NCBI RefSeq assembly: GCF_026914265.1
Contig: NC_069138.1
Span: 34,278,598 to 34,342,597 of the forward strand
DNA: 64,000 nucleotides
Source: Mya arenaria
Lineage: Eukaryota > Mollusca > Bivalvia > Myida > Myidae
Direction of reading: 5' to 3'
This document shows, piece after piece, positions 12,285-23,819 of this stretch (the first letter of the stretch is position 1; every line of letters begins with the position of its first letter). Both the position numbers and the translations under genes were made by a program. The notes beneath the pieces were generated by a model. That model saw nothing but the letters and a program-made list of their open reading frames with translations. It searched no databases and was not told the origin of the DNA.

Positions 12285-15200
12285 AAACATTTAATAAATA
12301 CTATTCTTATTTCATCATATTTATTTTTACAATATCTTTTTTATGCATGTCGGTATTGTCTTTTTTGATGTTCAGAAGGAAGGGAGCCAGACGTACAACT
12401 GGAGAAAAGCTGGCGAACTGTTCCTGACCTGACCACCAAGGTCTTCACTTCTTATTATAAGTGCAAAAAATCTCGTTAAAATGTCATACGATATTGTAGT
12501 CATTGATTGACTGATTTATTTGGTGGCATTTGGCGTAAAATGATTTACAAATTTACAACTTAGAATATTACAATAATTAGACTTGTCCACATGTTTACCA
12601 AAAACACATTCTATGATAACGTGTGTTTCTAAAAAGAATAAGAACATATACAATTTGAATATCTTTTGAAGTTTTGTGGTTAAAATGAGTTGTCATTGTG
12701 ACTGAGATTTGACTGTGAGTACTGAGATTTGATTTTTGTGATATTTGGCCTGAATCTTGGTTTTCTGTTTAACGTTATTCAGTATACAGGTCTCACTTTG
12801 ACCGTCATTTTCAATTTCCTTCCAGACACTTTCTGAACTTACTACAGCAATTCAGAGCCAAAAAAGTCCAGGAAAAGCAAAAATGGTCGGCTACAGGCTG
12901 ACACTGATTGGACCTGTTGGTTCCGGCAAGTCAAGTTTCTGTAACACGATAATGACCGCATTCCAGGGCCGGGTTAGTCACAGGGCCGCCTGTGGGAAAG
13001 AGGATACAAGCGTCACAAATACGGTAAGTTTTGATGAAGGCAAGGTAAGCTTGTCTTTCATGTGTAGAAATTGTATGAGTATCAGGCAAAACTCGTTAAC
13101 GATTGGGTCATCATTAAAGGTAAGATAACAGTCCTACTTGCAGAGTGGGGGTGTTTAAAAGAGTTTAGCTGTTGAAGTCGTAAAAATGGAGATGTTATCT
13201 TAGCCTTTTGTCGTCGGCATCTTCGTCGCTGTGCAAACTTGGCCCTTGGCAAAATTGCACACCGTTACAGATATCAACACCAATTTTAAAGCACTCTGAT
13301 GTAGACTTCGTATCACTTTAGAAGCTTATTTGAGCATAGAGTCATTAGTTTTGTTTTTCTAGTATCACCCATACACGGTTAAGACGGAGGCTTGTTGCTC
13401 TCTGAGTTTCAAGCTGTGTGACACACGAGGAATATCAGACAAGGCATGCCTGGATTTGACTGAGTACAAGCACCTTGTAGAAGGACATATACCAGAATAT
13501 TATGAGGTAAAGGTCAAAATAAGATGATTTTTTTTCTTTTTTACAATTATAACATTAGCCCTTCATCCAAAGCTTTGGTTTTTTAACTGAAAACGTATAG
13601 GCGACAGTATAAATGTTAGTTTTAATGGGTCACGGACAATACGGACCATGGACATTACGGACCAGACATTACGGACCAGATTTAGGGACATTACGGACCA
13701 GATTTAGGGACATTACGGACCATCTTCAAAAACTTACGGACCATGATTTATAATGTTTGTTTTCCGTTTCATCTGTCTTAATTGAAAGGTTCAGTGAAAG
13801 TGCGCAGTCACAATGGGTTTTCACACATTTATGATTGCCAATTAAAGGTTGTCAGTATAATGTTTGGTTTTTTTTGTAATACACAGTGGAGAGTGTCGCG
13901 CGCAAAGTTCAAGGTCACATTTTGTGATCAATGTTGCACCGGATAGATTATGTAGCCAAACATCTTTGCAAAACAAATATGACATGTGTTAAGATAAATG
14001 GGATTCTAATCAAACTTTTATTCAGCATATATGCTATATGTATTTGACTAATGGTTATCCATCCGACTGGCCTAATCGGGGACATTTGTCACATTCCTGT
14101 GACACCTCTTGTTTTACTATTTAACTTTCCATTATAGTTTAATCCCGAAGTCGAGTTATCACTGGACGATGCGCGTTTTGTCGTGCGTCCCAACCTTGAA
14201 GACAAGACCCACTGCGTGGTTTTCGTGCTGGACGCTTCGTCCCTTGACAGTCTGTCCGCTGAAATACTGCAGAAGCTTCGTGCCTTGAAAATGTTCTGTA
14301 TCAGGAAAGGTAGCTAGGCTTATTGGAGTACTGTTGAATGCAATTTGTCTTTCGGAACTCCTCGGCCTTTTGCCATCGAAAACAAGCTCGGATGTATGCT
14401 AGTATATCCGTAGAGGAAGTTCGTATGATAGTATTTATTAATTGTAGTGTTTAAACCTGTATTTTTAATACTCGTGTTTCAATTGATTACCAGTGAAGTA
14501 TTTATTGTATAGATAATTGAGAATCCCAAGAGAAAAGTCATAAAGCCTAACTACTAATTTGAAATTACTACGCGATCTACTTGCAGTGTAGTTAAATGTT
14601 AAGATTTTTGGCATTGTAAACCAGCCATATACATTTGAGGTTGTTTTCGATGGAAAATGGCCGAGAAGTTCCGAATGTGCAATTTGTATGGAATATAGAT
14701 GTAGAGACATATGTTCTGTACTAGGCTAGTGGGAGTTTAAGTGAACGCAATTTGTATGAAATAGAGATGTAGGGACAAGGTCAGGGACAGCTCAACCTGT
14801 TTACCTATGTTTCTTATAGGTCATGCAAGATATGTTAAGATATTTTGAAATTTAATTTGATTTTATGAATATGTAAGCCCATATTCATGAAAGGTTAACG
14901 TATAAAAATAATGCACCCGTCCCGTACTTACAATTAAACATGTACTAATTCACTTCTGACATGGTATCTAATTTCAGGCGTATCCCAAGCAATCCTCCTG
15001 ACTCACATTGAACTGATAGACCCTGAAGTTGGCGGGGATTTGGCAACAGTCTTCAAGAGCGCCCAAGTTGCAGAGAGTGTTAAAAAAGTATCAGATCTCC
15101 TCGGACTTCCGCGAAACTCCATCCATCCCGTAAAGAACTATGAATGTGAAGTCGCCACCGATAAGAAGATCAACTGTCTGGCTCTGCTCGCTCTTCAACA

Positions 15201-15327
15201 AATTATTTATGCTGCCGAGGATGGAGTTGAAAACTTGTTGATGAAGAGAGAGTCCACCAGTAGCAAACCTGACAGAGATCTAGTGGAGCTTTGCGGCTCC
15301 GAATGTGTGGACGACTCTTCAAAGTAG
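11394..15327 (+). CDS. IFI44L: IFI44-like protein (TLDc plus GTPase domain), gene A
   Basis: Six coding exons: 11394-11922, 12376-12440, 12826-13023, 13363-13506, 14138-14309 and 14978-15327, all with GT/AG junctions, giving 485 residues. Vertebrate IFI44/IFI44L have about 445-450. Residues about 10-175 form a TLDc domain (MAGKLSREQKGQLEDW start, FGGY, AFLFQL, LFGSNDL). The GTPase domain follows, with P-loop GPVGSGKS at about 227-234, DTRG at 284-287 and LLTHIELID near 376-384 in place of the usual T/NKxD. The start is fixed because MAGKLSR is conserved in all three paralogues. The family is interferon- or virus-induced in vertebrates, and IFI44-like genes respond to virus in bivalves, so an intracellular antiviral role is inferred. 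Gene A looks intact. The nearest signal for 3' end formation is AATAAA at 15583. Confidence 0.9.
11959..12286 (+). repeat. GAT/GCT/GCC trinucleotide repeats in intron 1 of gene A
   Basis: Two trinucleotide tracts, at 11959-12046 and 12174-12286. The second has a GCTGCT and GCCGCC core flanked by GAT runs. Genes B and C have GAT tracts in the same intron, so the tract predates the gene duplications. The open frame across the second tract (Asp and Ala runs) is not coding. Confidence 0.9.
13625..13750 (+). repeat. Short tandem repeat in intron 4 of gene A
   Basis: At least four full or partial copies of a unit near 22 bp containing ACATTACGGACCAGATTTAG. Intron 4 of gene C lacks it at the matching place (after TATAAATGTTAGTTTTAAT), so it arose in this copy after duplication. 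Confidence 0.8.
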
Positions 15328-15582
15328 ATGAACTTCATGTTGAAAATCAATCCAGGGGACTGTACCCCGGCGATTTGATGGACCTTTTCGTTGGTGATTT
15401 GTCCAAACCATTTAAATTTGTAAGGACCACTTGTCCAAGTGACTGAAATTTGTGTGGACGACTTATCCAAGTTACTGAATTTTATAACTCATTAAGAATT
15501 GAGCACCTCGTAGGGTAAACATTACCAAACAGATACTTAATGATAAGATAAAAATGTGTATTACTTGTTGTCGTTTTCAATG

Positions 15583-15588
15583 AATAAA
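15583..15588 (+). terminator. Polyadenylation signal of gene A
   Basis: Canonical AATAAA 256 bp after the stop codon. In gene C the aligned bases have changed (GTATAGACTT in place of GAATAAACTT), so the paralogues may use different 3' ends. Confidence 0.55.
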
Positions 15589-15791
15589 CTTTAAAAAGAA
15601 CCTGTTACTGCCCGTTACTGCCTTAGACGAATTGTGGAATACTTATGTCCTTGAACTTTATAATTCTTAAAAAATTGGCACTTTATATAATAAACATTAT
15701 CAAATAATGATAATTATCGAAAATATAACAATACGAATTTTCTCTTCTGTTTTTGTTTATATACTTAAAATCTGTTAATGCCCGTACTTTG

Positions 15792-15937
15792 ACAGCGGTG
15801 ACGTCATTTCTAGGCGGTGTGTAAGATGCGTTTGAGTCTGTTGTTAAGGGTAGTATACACTTATGTCTGAAGACTGGTAAACACGAGGTGGTTCCGAGCA
15901 TTTACTGCGCCAAATACGAAGTACCCAACTCATGAGC
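15792..15937 (-). pseudogene. Dead copy of the last exon of a CTR copper transporter
   Basis: On the - strand the sequence matches the last exon at 54489-54676: acceptor-like TTTTAG, GGCTCATGAGTTGGGTAC, then codons for VGYFVFGAVNAR. It is broken: the second full codon after the junction is followed by TGA where the intact copy has GGA, and a further TAA comes after LQT. No other transporter exon was found nearby. The copy was carried along with the 3' flank of gene A when the module was duplicated. Confidence 0.8.
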
Positions 15938-17280
15938 CTAAAATAGAGACATTTGTGTTTAGATGTATCTGCTTATAGACCTATTAGCATGTATTTTGTT
16001 CAGAAGCTATCATTATTTGAAGCTCTGCCAATAAAAAAACAACGTTTATGGATGTAGACAGATTAGATAGCGAGTGTTATGAAAGTTCAAACAAAACCAA
16101 TATGAAACAATCCACTTTCGGTATGTGAAGTTGTTATTCAACCACATACGCAAAATTAATATTGAGCAACATTTATCATGATGTTTTTCATGTCCTAGTT
16201 TATGTGTTGCAAATACCGAATAATTTTGACATAAATGTGCAAAACACTAGACCCTTATATGACCAATATGAACTGATCTTTGTTAATAAGCTAAACTTTG
16301 CAATACAAAAATTAAATAATAATTATTTTCATATAATTTATTAAAAAAGATCTACAAATGTTATATAAATTTTAATTAATGATTCCGTAGTGGCCCGGGC
16401 TTCAAACCAATCGAAATACTTTTTTTCAATTTGGGTCTCTTTTTTCCATATAGACCCTGTTTTCATATTTCATATATAATGGCTTAACAGCTTAACCTTG
16501 CCGATTTTCAATTCGTTTTTCCTTTATGACATAGTTAAATAATAGTGATGCCCCTTTTATTTAAAAAAAAATCAAAACAAGATAATGCCGACATACTTAA
16601 AATCCATAGATGGAAAAATTAATAATTTAACAAGAGCGACGTTGAACGAACGACAACGCTCGTCTGTAGTTTTAAATCAAATAAGGGACGTACCATAAGA
16701 ACAACCAAAGTAAGTGTTATGGAGCATTAGGTATGACTTTTTCAAAATACAAAGATGCATAATTTTACTGCAAATAAGGCCAGAGTAATAGGTCTTACTA
16801 CACATGTGCATAGTATCACTAATATAATGTACACAGTTGAATGTGAATATTTTGAAACGGTTATACGCAATGGCCAAGTTAAAGGTTTTGCATTACTTTT
16901 CTACGAACGGGCATTACTCGACAAATATTAAAGTTTGGGCCTGTTCGACAATAAAGGGAGCCAAGGAGTCAGAGACTCTTAGATTTTTTTAAGTTTTGCA
17001 GTCCATCAGACTCCTAGCTCATGCCGATAATGAAAGGAAAAAAAAGGATATCGTAAATGGTGTACGCTCACCAACGGGGTACAACTTCTGAAAATAAAAG
17101 GCAAATTATAGTTGTTTTTAAAACTACCAGTTATACCTTTGACAAAGGAGTTTGTTGTGGGCAGACACACATTAATCAATACTTCAGTTCAAATTATTCA
17201 TAGCATTTGTTGAAGAAAAGAGCAGGCACACACATTTTAGTAGAGAATTAGTGCAATTTGGACAACCAAAATAAGTACAG
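15938..17280. other. Non-coding 3' flank of gene A
   Basis: The stretch 15938-16260 is paralogous to 54677-55100, the last intron of the copper transporter; shared landmarks include TTGTTATTCAACCACA and TTTCATGTCCTAGTTTATG. From about 16300 to 17280 I see AT-rich sequence without a supportable gene. Short open frames here lack protein-like composition. Confidence 0.6.
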
Positions 17281-18260
17281 AGAAATCTTAAGATTTAGAT
17301 GCAAAAGCAGTCAAAATAATATGCCCAAGAAAAAAGGAATAGAAATAAACAAACGGCAATTATTGCTAATTTCTCGAACTGGTTATGGTTCTTGTGCACT
17401 GCGTTCATGCTCATACGATATATCTGAGTATGGTCCTTACCTCGAAGCTTTCTGGAGTAACGCTTCATACAGATAATTAAGTATCAAATGAAAAGGAAAT
17501 AACTCTAATCATCGCACAAATAGTGTTAATGTTATTATGAATGCAATTCTACACAATTAGATATATGTATATCTGTTTATGAAGTTTAAAGTCAAAACAT
17601 TTGGGTTCTTGCTCCAAAAATATAACTACAAAAACTATAGAAAGGCAATAAATCTACGAACACCTCAAAGACATTTAGAGTAATTATCTGGACAAAAGAA
17701 GGGTATAAAATCGATACCAAAGACAGAGTTCCAGTGCACTGTACTACTCTTCAATTGGGTCTACCTTTATGTGACGTTTGAGGTCAATATCTCAAAGCAT
17801 ATGGGATCATGCTCCAGACATTAAGTATAAAACTAACAACGGGAAAAATCTACAAATACTAAAGACAACGTTATGGTTCCTGTACACTACACCTCTCCTG
17901 AGTTAGATATATCTGTATATGAAGGCAATACCTCAAAGACATTTTGACTTATGCTCTGAACAAACACATAAGTATAAACATGGTACCAAATACAGAGTTA
18001 TGGTTCCTTACGCACTGCACGTCTCCTCAATAAGGTATTTCGGTATATGAAGTTGGAAGTCAACACCGAAGGGAAGTATTCTCTGACAAATAAAATAAGT
18101 AAAAGGGCAATAAGATAAAAGGCAATTATTCTAGCAATACCAAAATCAGACTTATGGTTCATGTGCACTACACTTCTCCTCTCATCAAAAACAATATGCT
18201 CTGGACAAAAACATAGTATAAACCAATACGGTAAAAGGGAAATCATTAAGCAGATTCAGC
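17281..18260. repeat. Degenerate tandem or interspersed repeat, roughly 130-150 bp period
   Basis: Diverged copies of a segment containing TATGGTTCnTGTrCACT, a TATATCTGTATATGAAG-like part and ACCTCAAAGACATTT. Anchor motifs lie near 17384, 17725, 17872, 17999 and 18153, so spacing is about 130-150 bp with one copy apparently missing. Similar repeats are frequent in molluscan genomes from general familiarity; no search was run. Confidence 0.55.
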
Positions 18261-19239
18261 AGGTTGATTATTCAACACAATACTTTCTGCACATCTCAGC
18301 ATCTCTATATTTCAATTCATATTGAAATCCCATCATTTTTTTTTATATCTTATCCGAACACGGTTGGACAGATGAAAGGGCAACTATATACTTTTCCTTA
18401 GGGCAGCATTATAAATGCTACCTTACAGCCAAATATGCTGACGAAAAACTTTCTTTAAAGAATTTTCAAACAACCTTCAACAGCTTTCAAAACAATAAAA
18501 AGTACTCATTCAAATTTTGACAACTTCAGTTTTAAATGTCACTCAGTTTCAATTCGTGTTTATAACCAAACTAAGCCTCTCTCAGACTGTATACCGTAAT
18601 GGATATGGGGGTCTTCTAAGCAATAATCGTACAACAAAATATCCTGTATCGATATTTACTGAGTGGCACCATAAAGTTTAAAGTTAAAAAGTTTTACTTG
18701 CAAATACATGTAAACTTTGCCATAATTGCCTTCCGTTGTCCCCAATTTAGACCCAGAGTTCGAATCATGCTTTTATTCTAATTTACTTTTTTATCGCTAT
18801 ATTAAAGTTCATGTTTTAACTAATCACCTCGATCTGGTTTAGACATTTCCATAAGAGTTTTACATTTAAATTCATTCAAAACCGGGTTTTGGGACTTTAG
18901 CCATACGTATAGTGATAACGCCGATCTATTTCGATAGAAGATTGTACCGAAGGCGTATACATAGATATCTGGTCAAATGTGAGTATGAAAGATCATGCGA
19001 ATTATTTTTTATTAAAACAGCCCGATCACATACATTGAGGTATGATTTTCGTAGGGAATTTAATATAATTTGTGGAATATACTTACTCGTACGTATAACT
19101 AGACTGATTATTACATAAAACGGTTTTAAAATACCTACTTTCGTTTTGCCGTCTAACCTACTGCATAACAGTAGGACCGTTGTCTTTAGTGTGAGTTCAT
19201 TCATTTCAAACTCAAATACATTTAATAAAGGCTAATTTC
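18261..19239. other. Non-coding module flank shared with the flank of gene B
   Basis: From about 18620 to 19230 this is paralogous to about 30420-31020 plus 31680-31740 behind gene B. Shared landmarks are ATCGATATTTACT, TTTTACTTGCAAA, CATGTnTTAACTAATCACC, and the junction into satellite (TTCATTTCAAA, then ATACATTT). This defines the right edge of the duplicated module. No gene is seen. Confidence 0.65.
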
Positions 19240-20312
19240 ATTTCCATGCATGTAATTGGTGTTCTCTTTAATGTGTGTTTATTTCACAGTCACATGCATG
19301 TTATATTGTTCATTTCAATGTGTGTTTATTTCACAGTCACATGCATGTTATATGTGGTCATTTCAATGTGTATTCATTTCACAGTCACATGCATGTTATA
19401 TGTGTTCATTTCAATGTGTGTTTATTTAACAGTCACATGCATGTAATATGTGTTCATTACAATGTGTGTTTATTTCACAGTCACATTCTTGTAATATGTG
19501 TTCATTACAATTTGTGATTATTTCACAGTCACATGCATGTAGTATGTTTAATTTAAATGTGGGTTTATGTCACAGTCACATGCATGTAATATGTGTTCAT
19601 TGTAATGTGTGTTTATTTCACAGTCACATGCATGTCTCTGATTGTGTGTTCTTTTCAATGTGGGTTAATTTCACAGTCACATGCATGTAATTTGTGTTCA
19701 ATTCAATTTGTGTTTATTTCAAAGTCATATCCATGTAATATGTGTTCATTGCAATGTGTGTTTATTTCACAGCCATATGCATGTAATATGTGTTCATTGC
19801 AGTGTGTGTTTATTTCACAGTCACATGCATGTAATATGTGTTCATTTCAATGTGGGTTTATTTCACAGACACATGCATGCAAAATATGTTTATTTCACAG
19901 TCACATACATTGAATTTGGGTCAATTTCACAGGCACATGCATGTCATATGTGTTCAGTTCAAAAACATATGCATGTAAAATGTGTTGTCACATACATCGA
20001 ATGTGGGTTCATGTAAGTCACAAACATGGAATGTCGGTATATTTCACAGTCAAATGCAAGCTAAATTGGTCTATTTAACACTCACATACATGGAATGTGG
20101 GTTTATTTCACAGTCACATACATGAAATGTTGGTTCATTTCACAGTCACATGCATATAATATGTGTTTAGTTCGAAGCCATGTAAAATTGGTTTATTTCA
20201 CTGTCACGTGCATGGAATATGCATTTATTTCATGGACACATTCATGTAAAATTGATTTATTTTACTGTCAAATACGTTGAATGTGGGTTTATTTCACAGT
20301 CACATGAATGTC
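19240..20312 (+). repeat. Satellite array II, 49-bp variant unit
   Basis: From about 19260 to 19870 the unit is 47-49 bp: the usual CACAGTCACATGCATG unit extended by an extra TCAATGTGTGTTTATT-like segment. From about 19870 to 20312 units are diverged and irregular. Some segments contain ACATACATGGAATG. No gene is supported. Confidence 0.88.
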
Positions 20313-20454
20313 AAATTGCTTTACTTCACAATCAAATACATGGAAATGGGGCTATTTCACAGTCACATGCATGTAATAAGTGTTGAATTGAACACTGCAT
20401 GTGACTGTGAAATAGCCCCATTTCCATGTATTTGATTGTGAAGTAAAGCAATTT
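20313..20454. repeat. Perfect 59-bp inverted repeat inside array II
   Basis: Left arm 20313-20371 and right arm 20396-20454 are exact reverse complements by eye over 59 bp, separated by a 24-bp spacer. The arms contain satellite sequence (TTTCACAGTCACATGCA). Satellite subtype differs on either side: AATATG-type units to the left and TACTACGGG-type units to the right. The complete arm identity implies a very recent inverted duplication or an assembly fold-back. Confidence 0.93.
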
Positions 20455-21175
20455 GAGTCACGTACATGTACTACGGGTTAATTTCACAGTCGGATGCATG
20501 TACTTTGGGCTCATTTCACAGTCAAATGAATGTACTTTTAGTTCATTTTACAGACATATCCATATACTATTGGTTCATTTCACAGACACATGCATGCACT
20601 ACGGGTTCATTTAACAGACATATCCATGTACTACGGGTTTATTTCACAGATGTATGCATGAACTACGGGTTTAGTTCACAGATGTATGCATGTACTACGG
20701 GTTCATTTCACAGATGTATGCATGTACTACGGGTTCATTTCTCAGACACATGCATGTACTACGGGTTCATTTCTCAGACACATGCAAGTACTACGGGTTC
20801 ATTTCTCAGACACATGCATGTACTGCGGGTTCATTTCACAGACACATGCATGTACTACGGGTTCATTTCTCAGACACATGCATGCACTGCGGGTTCATTT
20901 CTCAGACACATGCATGTACTGCGGGTTCATTTCACAGACATATGCGTGTACTATGGGTTCATTTCTCAGACACATGCATGTACTATGGGTTCATTTCTCA
21001 GACACATGCATGTACTATGGGTTCATTTCACAGACACATGCATGTACTATGGGTTCATTTCACAGACACATGCATGTACTACGGGTTCACTTCACAGGCA
21101 AATACATGTACAACGGGTTTATTTCACAGACACTTACATATAATATTGGTTTATTTCACAGTTACTTGCATGTCT
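20455..21175 (+). repeat. Satellite array II, subtype a block next to gene B
   Basis: About 22 units of the TACTACGGGTTCATTTC type with CTCAGACACATGCATG or CACAGACACATGCATG, close to subtype a of array I. It ends in a short diverged edge (TATTTCACAGTTACTTGCATG) before the flank of gene B. The longer edge seen before genes A and C is missing here. Confidence 0.92.
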
Positions 21176-21395
21176 CATAAACAACTCATTTTTCATGGTA
21201 TTATTTCAGATTGTGGTATAAAGCTTGTTTGGAATTGGTAACATTGATATAATCTCAAATGTGTTTCAGGCCCTTGATAAACACTTTTATATTATTTCGT
21301 AAAAAATGTAGGTTATATACTTCAAGAAATATTTCTTAAAGTAGTCGTTTGTGCTGGGCTCATCTGTGTTCCATTTTTGTCGACAGGGACTCATT
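21176..21395 (+). promoter_or_regulatory. 5' flank of pseudogene B
   Basis: Paralogous to the flanks of genes A and C. The palindrome is reduced to 14 bp (AAGAAATATTTCTT, 21324-21337). The acceptor TTTTTGTCGACAG before the start codon is kept. It is diverged relative to the A and C flanks. Confidence 0.6.
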
Positions 21396-21948
21396 ATGGC
21401 GGGCAAACTTTCACGACAACAGAAGGGTCAACTTGAAGATTGGATTGAACAAGGTCCGAAGACCTTCCGCTTGTTGTACGCTATCACACGCGATGGTTGC
21501 TCCGCGCAGACCTTCCACACAAAATGTGACAAACAAGGACCCACTGTGACTGTACTTTATAATCCCTCGGGGTCTGTGTACGGGGGATACACCTCAAAGA
21601 ATTGGGATCAAACTGTGCCTGGTTTCAGGAGTGATGCAGCTGCATTTTTGTTCCAACTAGCCTTCTCTGGAAAAAAAACAAAGAGAAGATTCTACCAAAA
21701 GTATCTATAGTCGGCCAGACGTAGGACTCTTATTTGGTTCAAATGATCTTTACCCATTCTTCGATACCGTGCAAGAATCAAAAGGTGTTTTCAAACTGAA
21801 CGGAAACAACTCTTTTTCTGTGTACTATAAGATGGATGGAGTATCATCGTGGGCAGAGATTAACAACGGAAACTCGGTCGTCAATGAGCTTGAAGTGTAT
21901 CAACTTACAGGTATAACTATATTTCATATTAAATAATAAAATATGACA

Positions 21949-21988
<40 letters not shown>
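21949..21988 (+). repeat. GAT microsatellite in intron 1 of gene B
   Basis: Uninterrupted GAT/ATG repeat at the position equivalent to the tracts in genes A and C. Open frames across it (His runs on the other strand) are not coding. Confidence 0.9.
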
Positions 21989-21993
<5 letters not shown>

Positions 21994-23507
21994 GATTAAT
22001 TGTCTTGTTTTGATGTTCAAAAGGAAGGGAGCCAGACGCACCACTGGAGAGAAGCTGGCGAACTGTTCCTGACCTGAACATCAAGGTCTACACTTCTTCT
22101 TATTAGAACAAAAAAAAAATGTCACACGATATTTTAATCATTTTTTTTTAAATTATTTTGGGGCATTTGGTATGAAATTATTAAAAAGTACAAATTAGAA
22201 TCTAATATTACTACAATTAGACTTGTCCCCAAAATCACCAAAAATACATTGATTGATTTATATAGTGTATAATTATGTATAAAGAATACAAACATAAAAT
22301 TTTCAATAATTTGTGAAGTTATTTGGTAAAATGAGATTGAGATTGAGATTGAGACTGAGATTTGATTTTTTCTTTTTGTAATATTGAAGCCTGGATCTTG
22401 GTTTTCTGTTTAACATAATTTATTATACAGGCCTCACTGTGACCGTTATTTTCAATTTCTTTACAGACACTCTCTGAACTTACTACAGCAATTCAGAACC
22501 AAAAAACTCCAGGAAATGCTAAAATGGCCGGCTACAGGCTGACACTGATTGGACCTGTTGGTTCCGGCAAGTCAAGTTACTGTAACACGATAATGACCGC
22601 CTTCCAGGGCCGGGTTAGTCACAGGGCCGACTGTGGGAAAGGGGATACAAGCGTCACAAATACGGTATGTATAATGAATGCAATGTAAAATAATTGATTG
22701 TCTTTCATGTGCAAAACTCCAAACCGAATGGGTCATCAACGGTATTAAAGATAACAGTCCTGCTTGCAGTGTTGGGGTGTTTTAACAGAGTTTAGGTTTT
22801 TAACCCGTAGAAATAATAGAGTTGTTATCTAAGCCTGTGTTGTCGGCGTCTTCATCGTTGTGCAAACTTGGACATTCGCCAAAACCTCCATACCGTTACG
22901 AATATCAAAACCAATTTAGCACTCTAATATAGACTTCGTATCAATTTAAAAGCTTATTTGATTAAAGAGTCATTATTTTTGTATTTCCAGTATCACACAT
23001 ACACGGTAAGGACGGAGGCTTGTGGACTTCTGAGTTTCAAGCTGTGTGACACACGAGGAATATCAGACAAGGCATGCCTGGATTTGACGGAGTACAAGCA
23101 TCTCTTAGAAGGACATATGCCAGAATATTATGATGTGAAGGTCAAAATAGTAATATGATTAAAAGTATTTACTTTTCTACAATTATAACATACGCCTTTC
23201 ATCCAAAGCTTTTTAAAATTAAAACTTATTTGCGGCAGTATATATGTTGTATAAATGATATCAATTCTATCTTCTCATATACAAAAAAAACTTACTTAAA
23301 TATTAAAACATTTGTATTAATTGTGGTAAATCTTCTTTGGGAGTAAGAGTGCATCTTTAAGAAAAATGGGATTCTAATAAAACTTTTTATTCAGCATATA
23401 GGCTACATGTATATGTCTAATTGTTATCCATCCGACTGGCCTAATCGGGGACATTTGTCACTATCCATTACAGTTTAATCCTGAAGTAGAGTTATCACTG
23501 GACGATG

Positions 23508-23639
23508 TGTTATGTATGCTGACAAGCCTTTAAAAAAGCTAACTTAAGAGTGGAATGTAACCTACGGTGTCGAAGTAAATTGTAACCTCGCAATGGCGTT
23601 CTTTATCATTCTAATGTAATTGAATATGAGTACATAGCA
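23508..23639 (+). repeat. 5' LTR
   Basis: 132 bp, starts TGTTATGTATGC and ends GTACATAGCA. Pair of the repeat at 28196-28327. Short LTRs of this size occur in some Ty3/gypsy lineages such as Mag. Confidence 0.95.
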
Positions 23640-23819
23640 TATTTTTGCGACGAGGATTTAAAATGAACTCCACGTCTTTTATCACCACGGCACCAAGATT
23701 TTGACATTGAGCAGAATTCCACTGCAATATTGCCGTCCAAAGTTTACCGGTGTATCGGGAAATTATCTCCTCGAGTTTTCATCCGGGCTACAGTCAACTA
23801 GATTATCTGTATTTGTAAA

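Noticed and set aside
12156-12368. Short Ala/Asp-rich open frame
   Set aside because: Translation of the trinucleotide tract in intron 1 of gene A.
16162-19204. Several 60-90 residue open frames behind gene A
   Set aside because: AT-rich, not conserved in the paralogous flanks, no splice or domain support.
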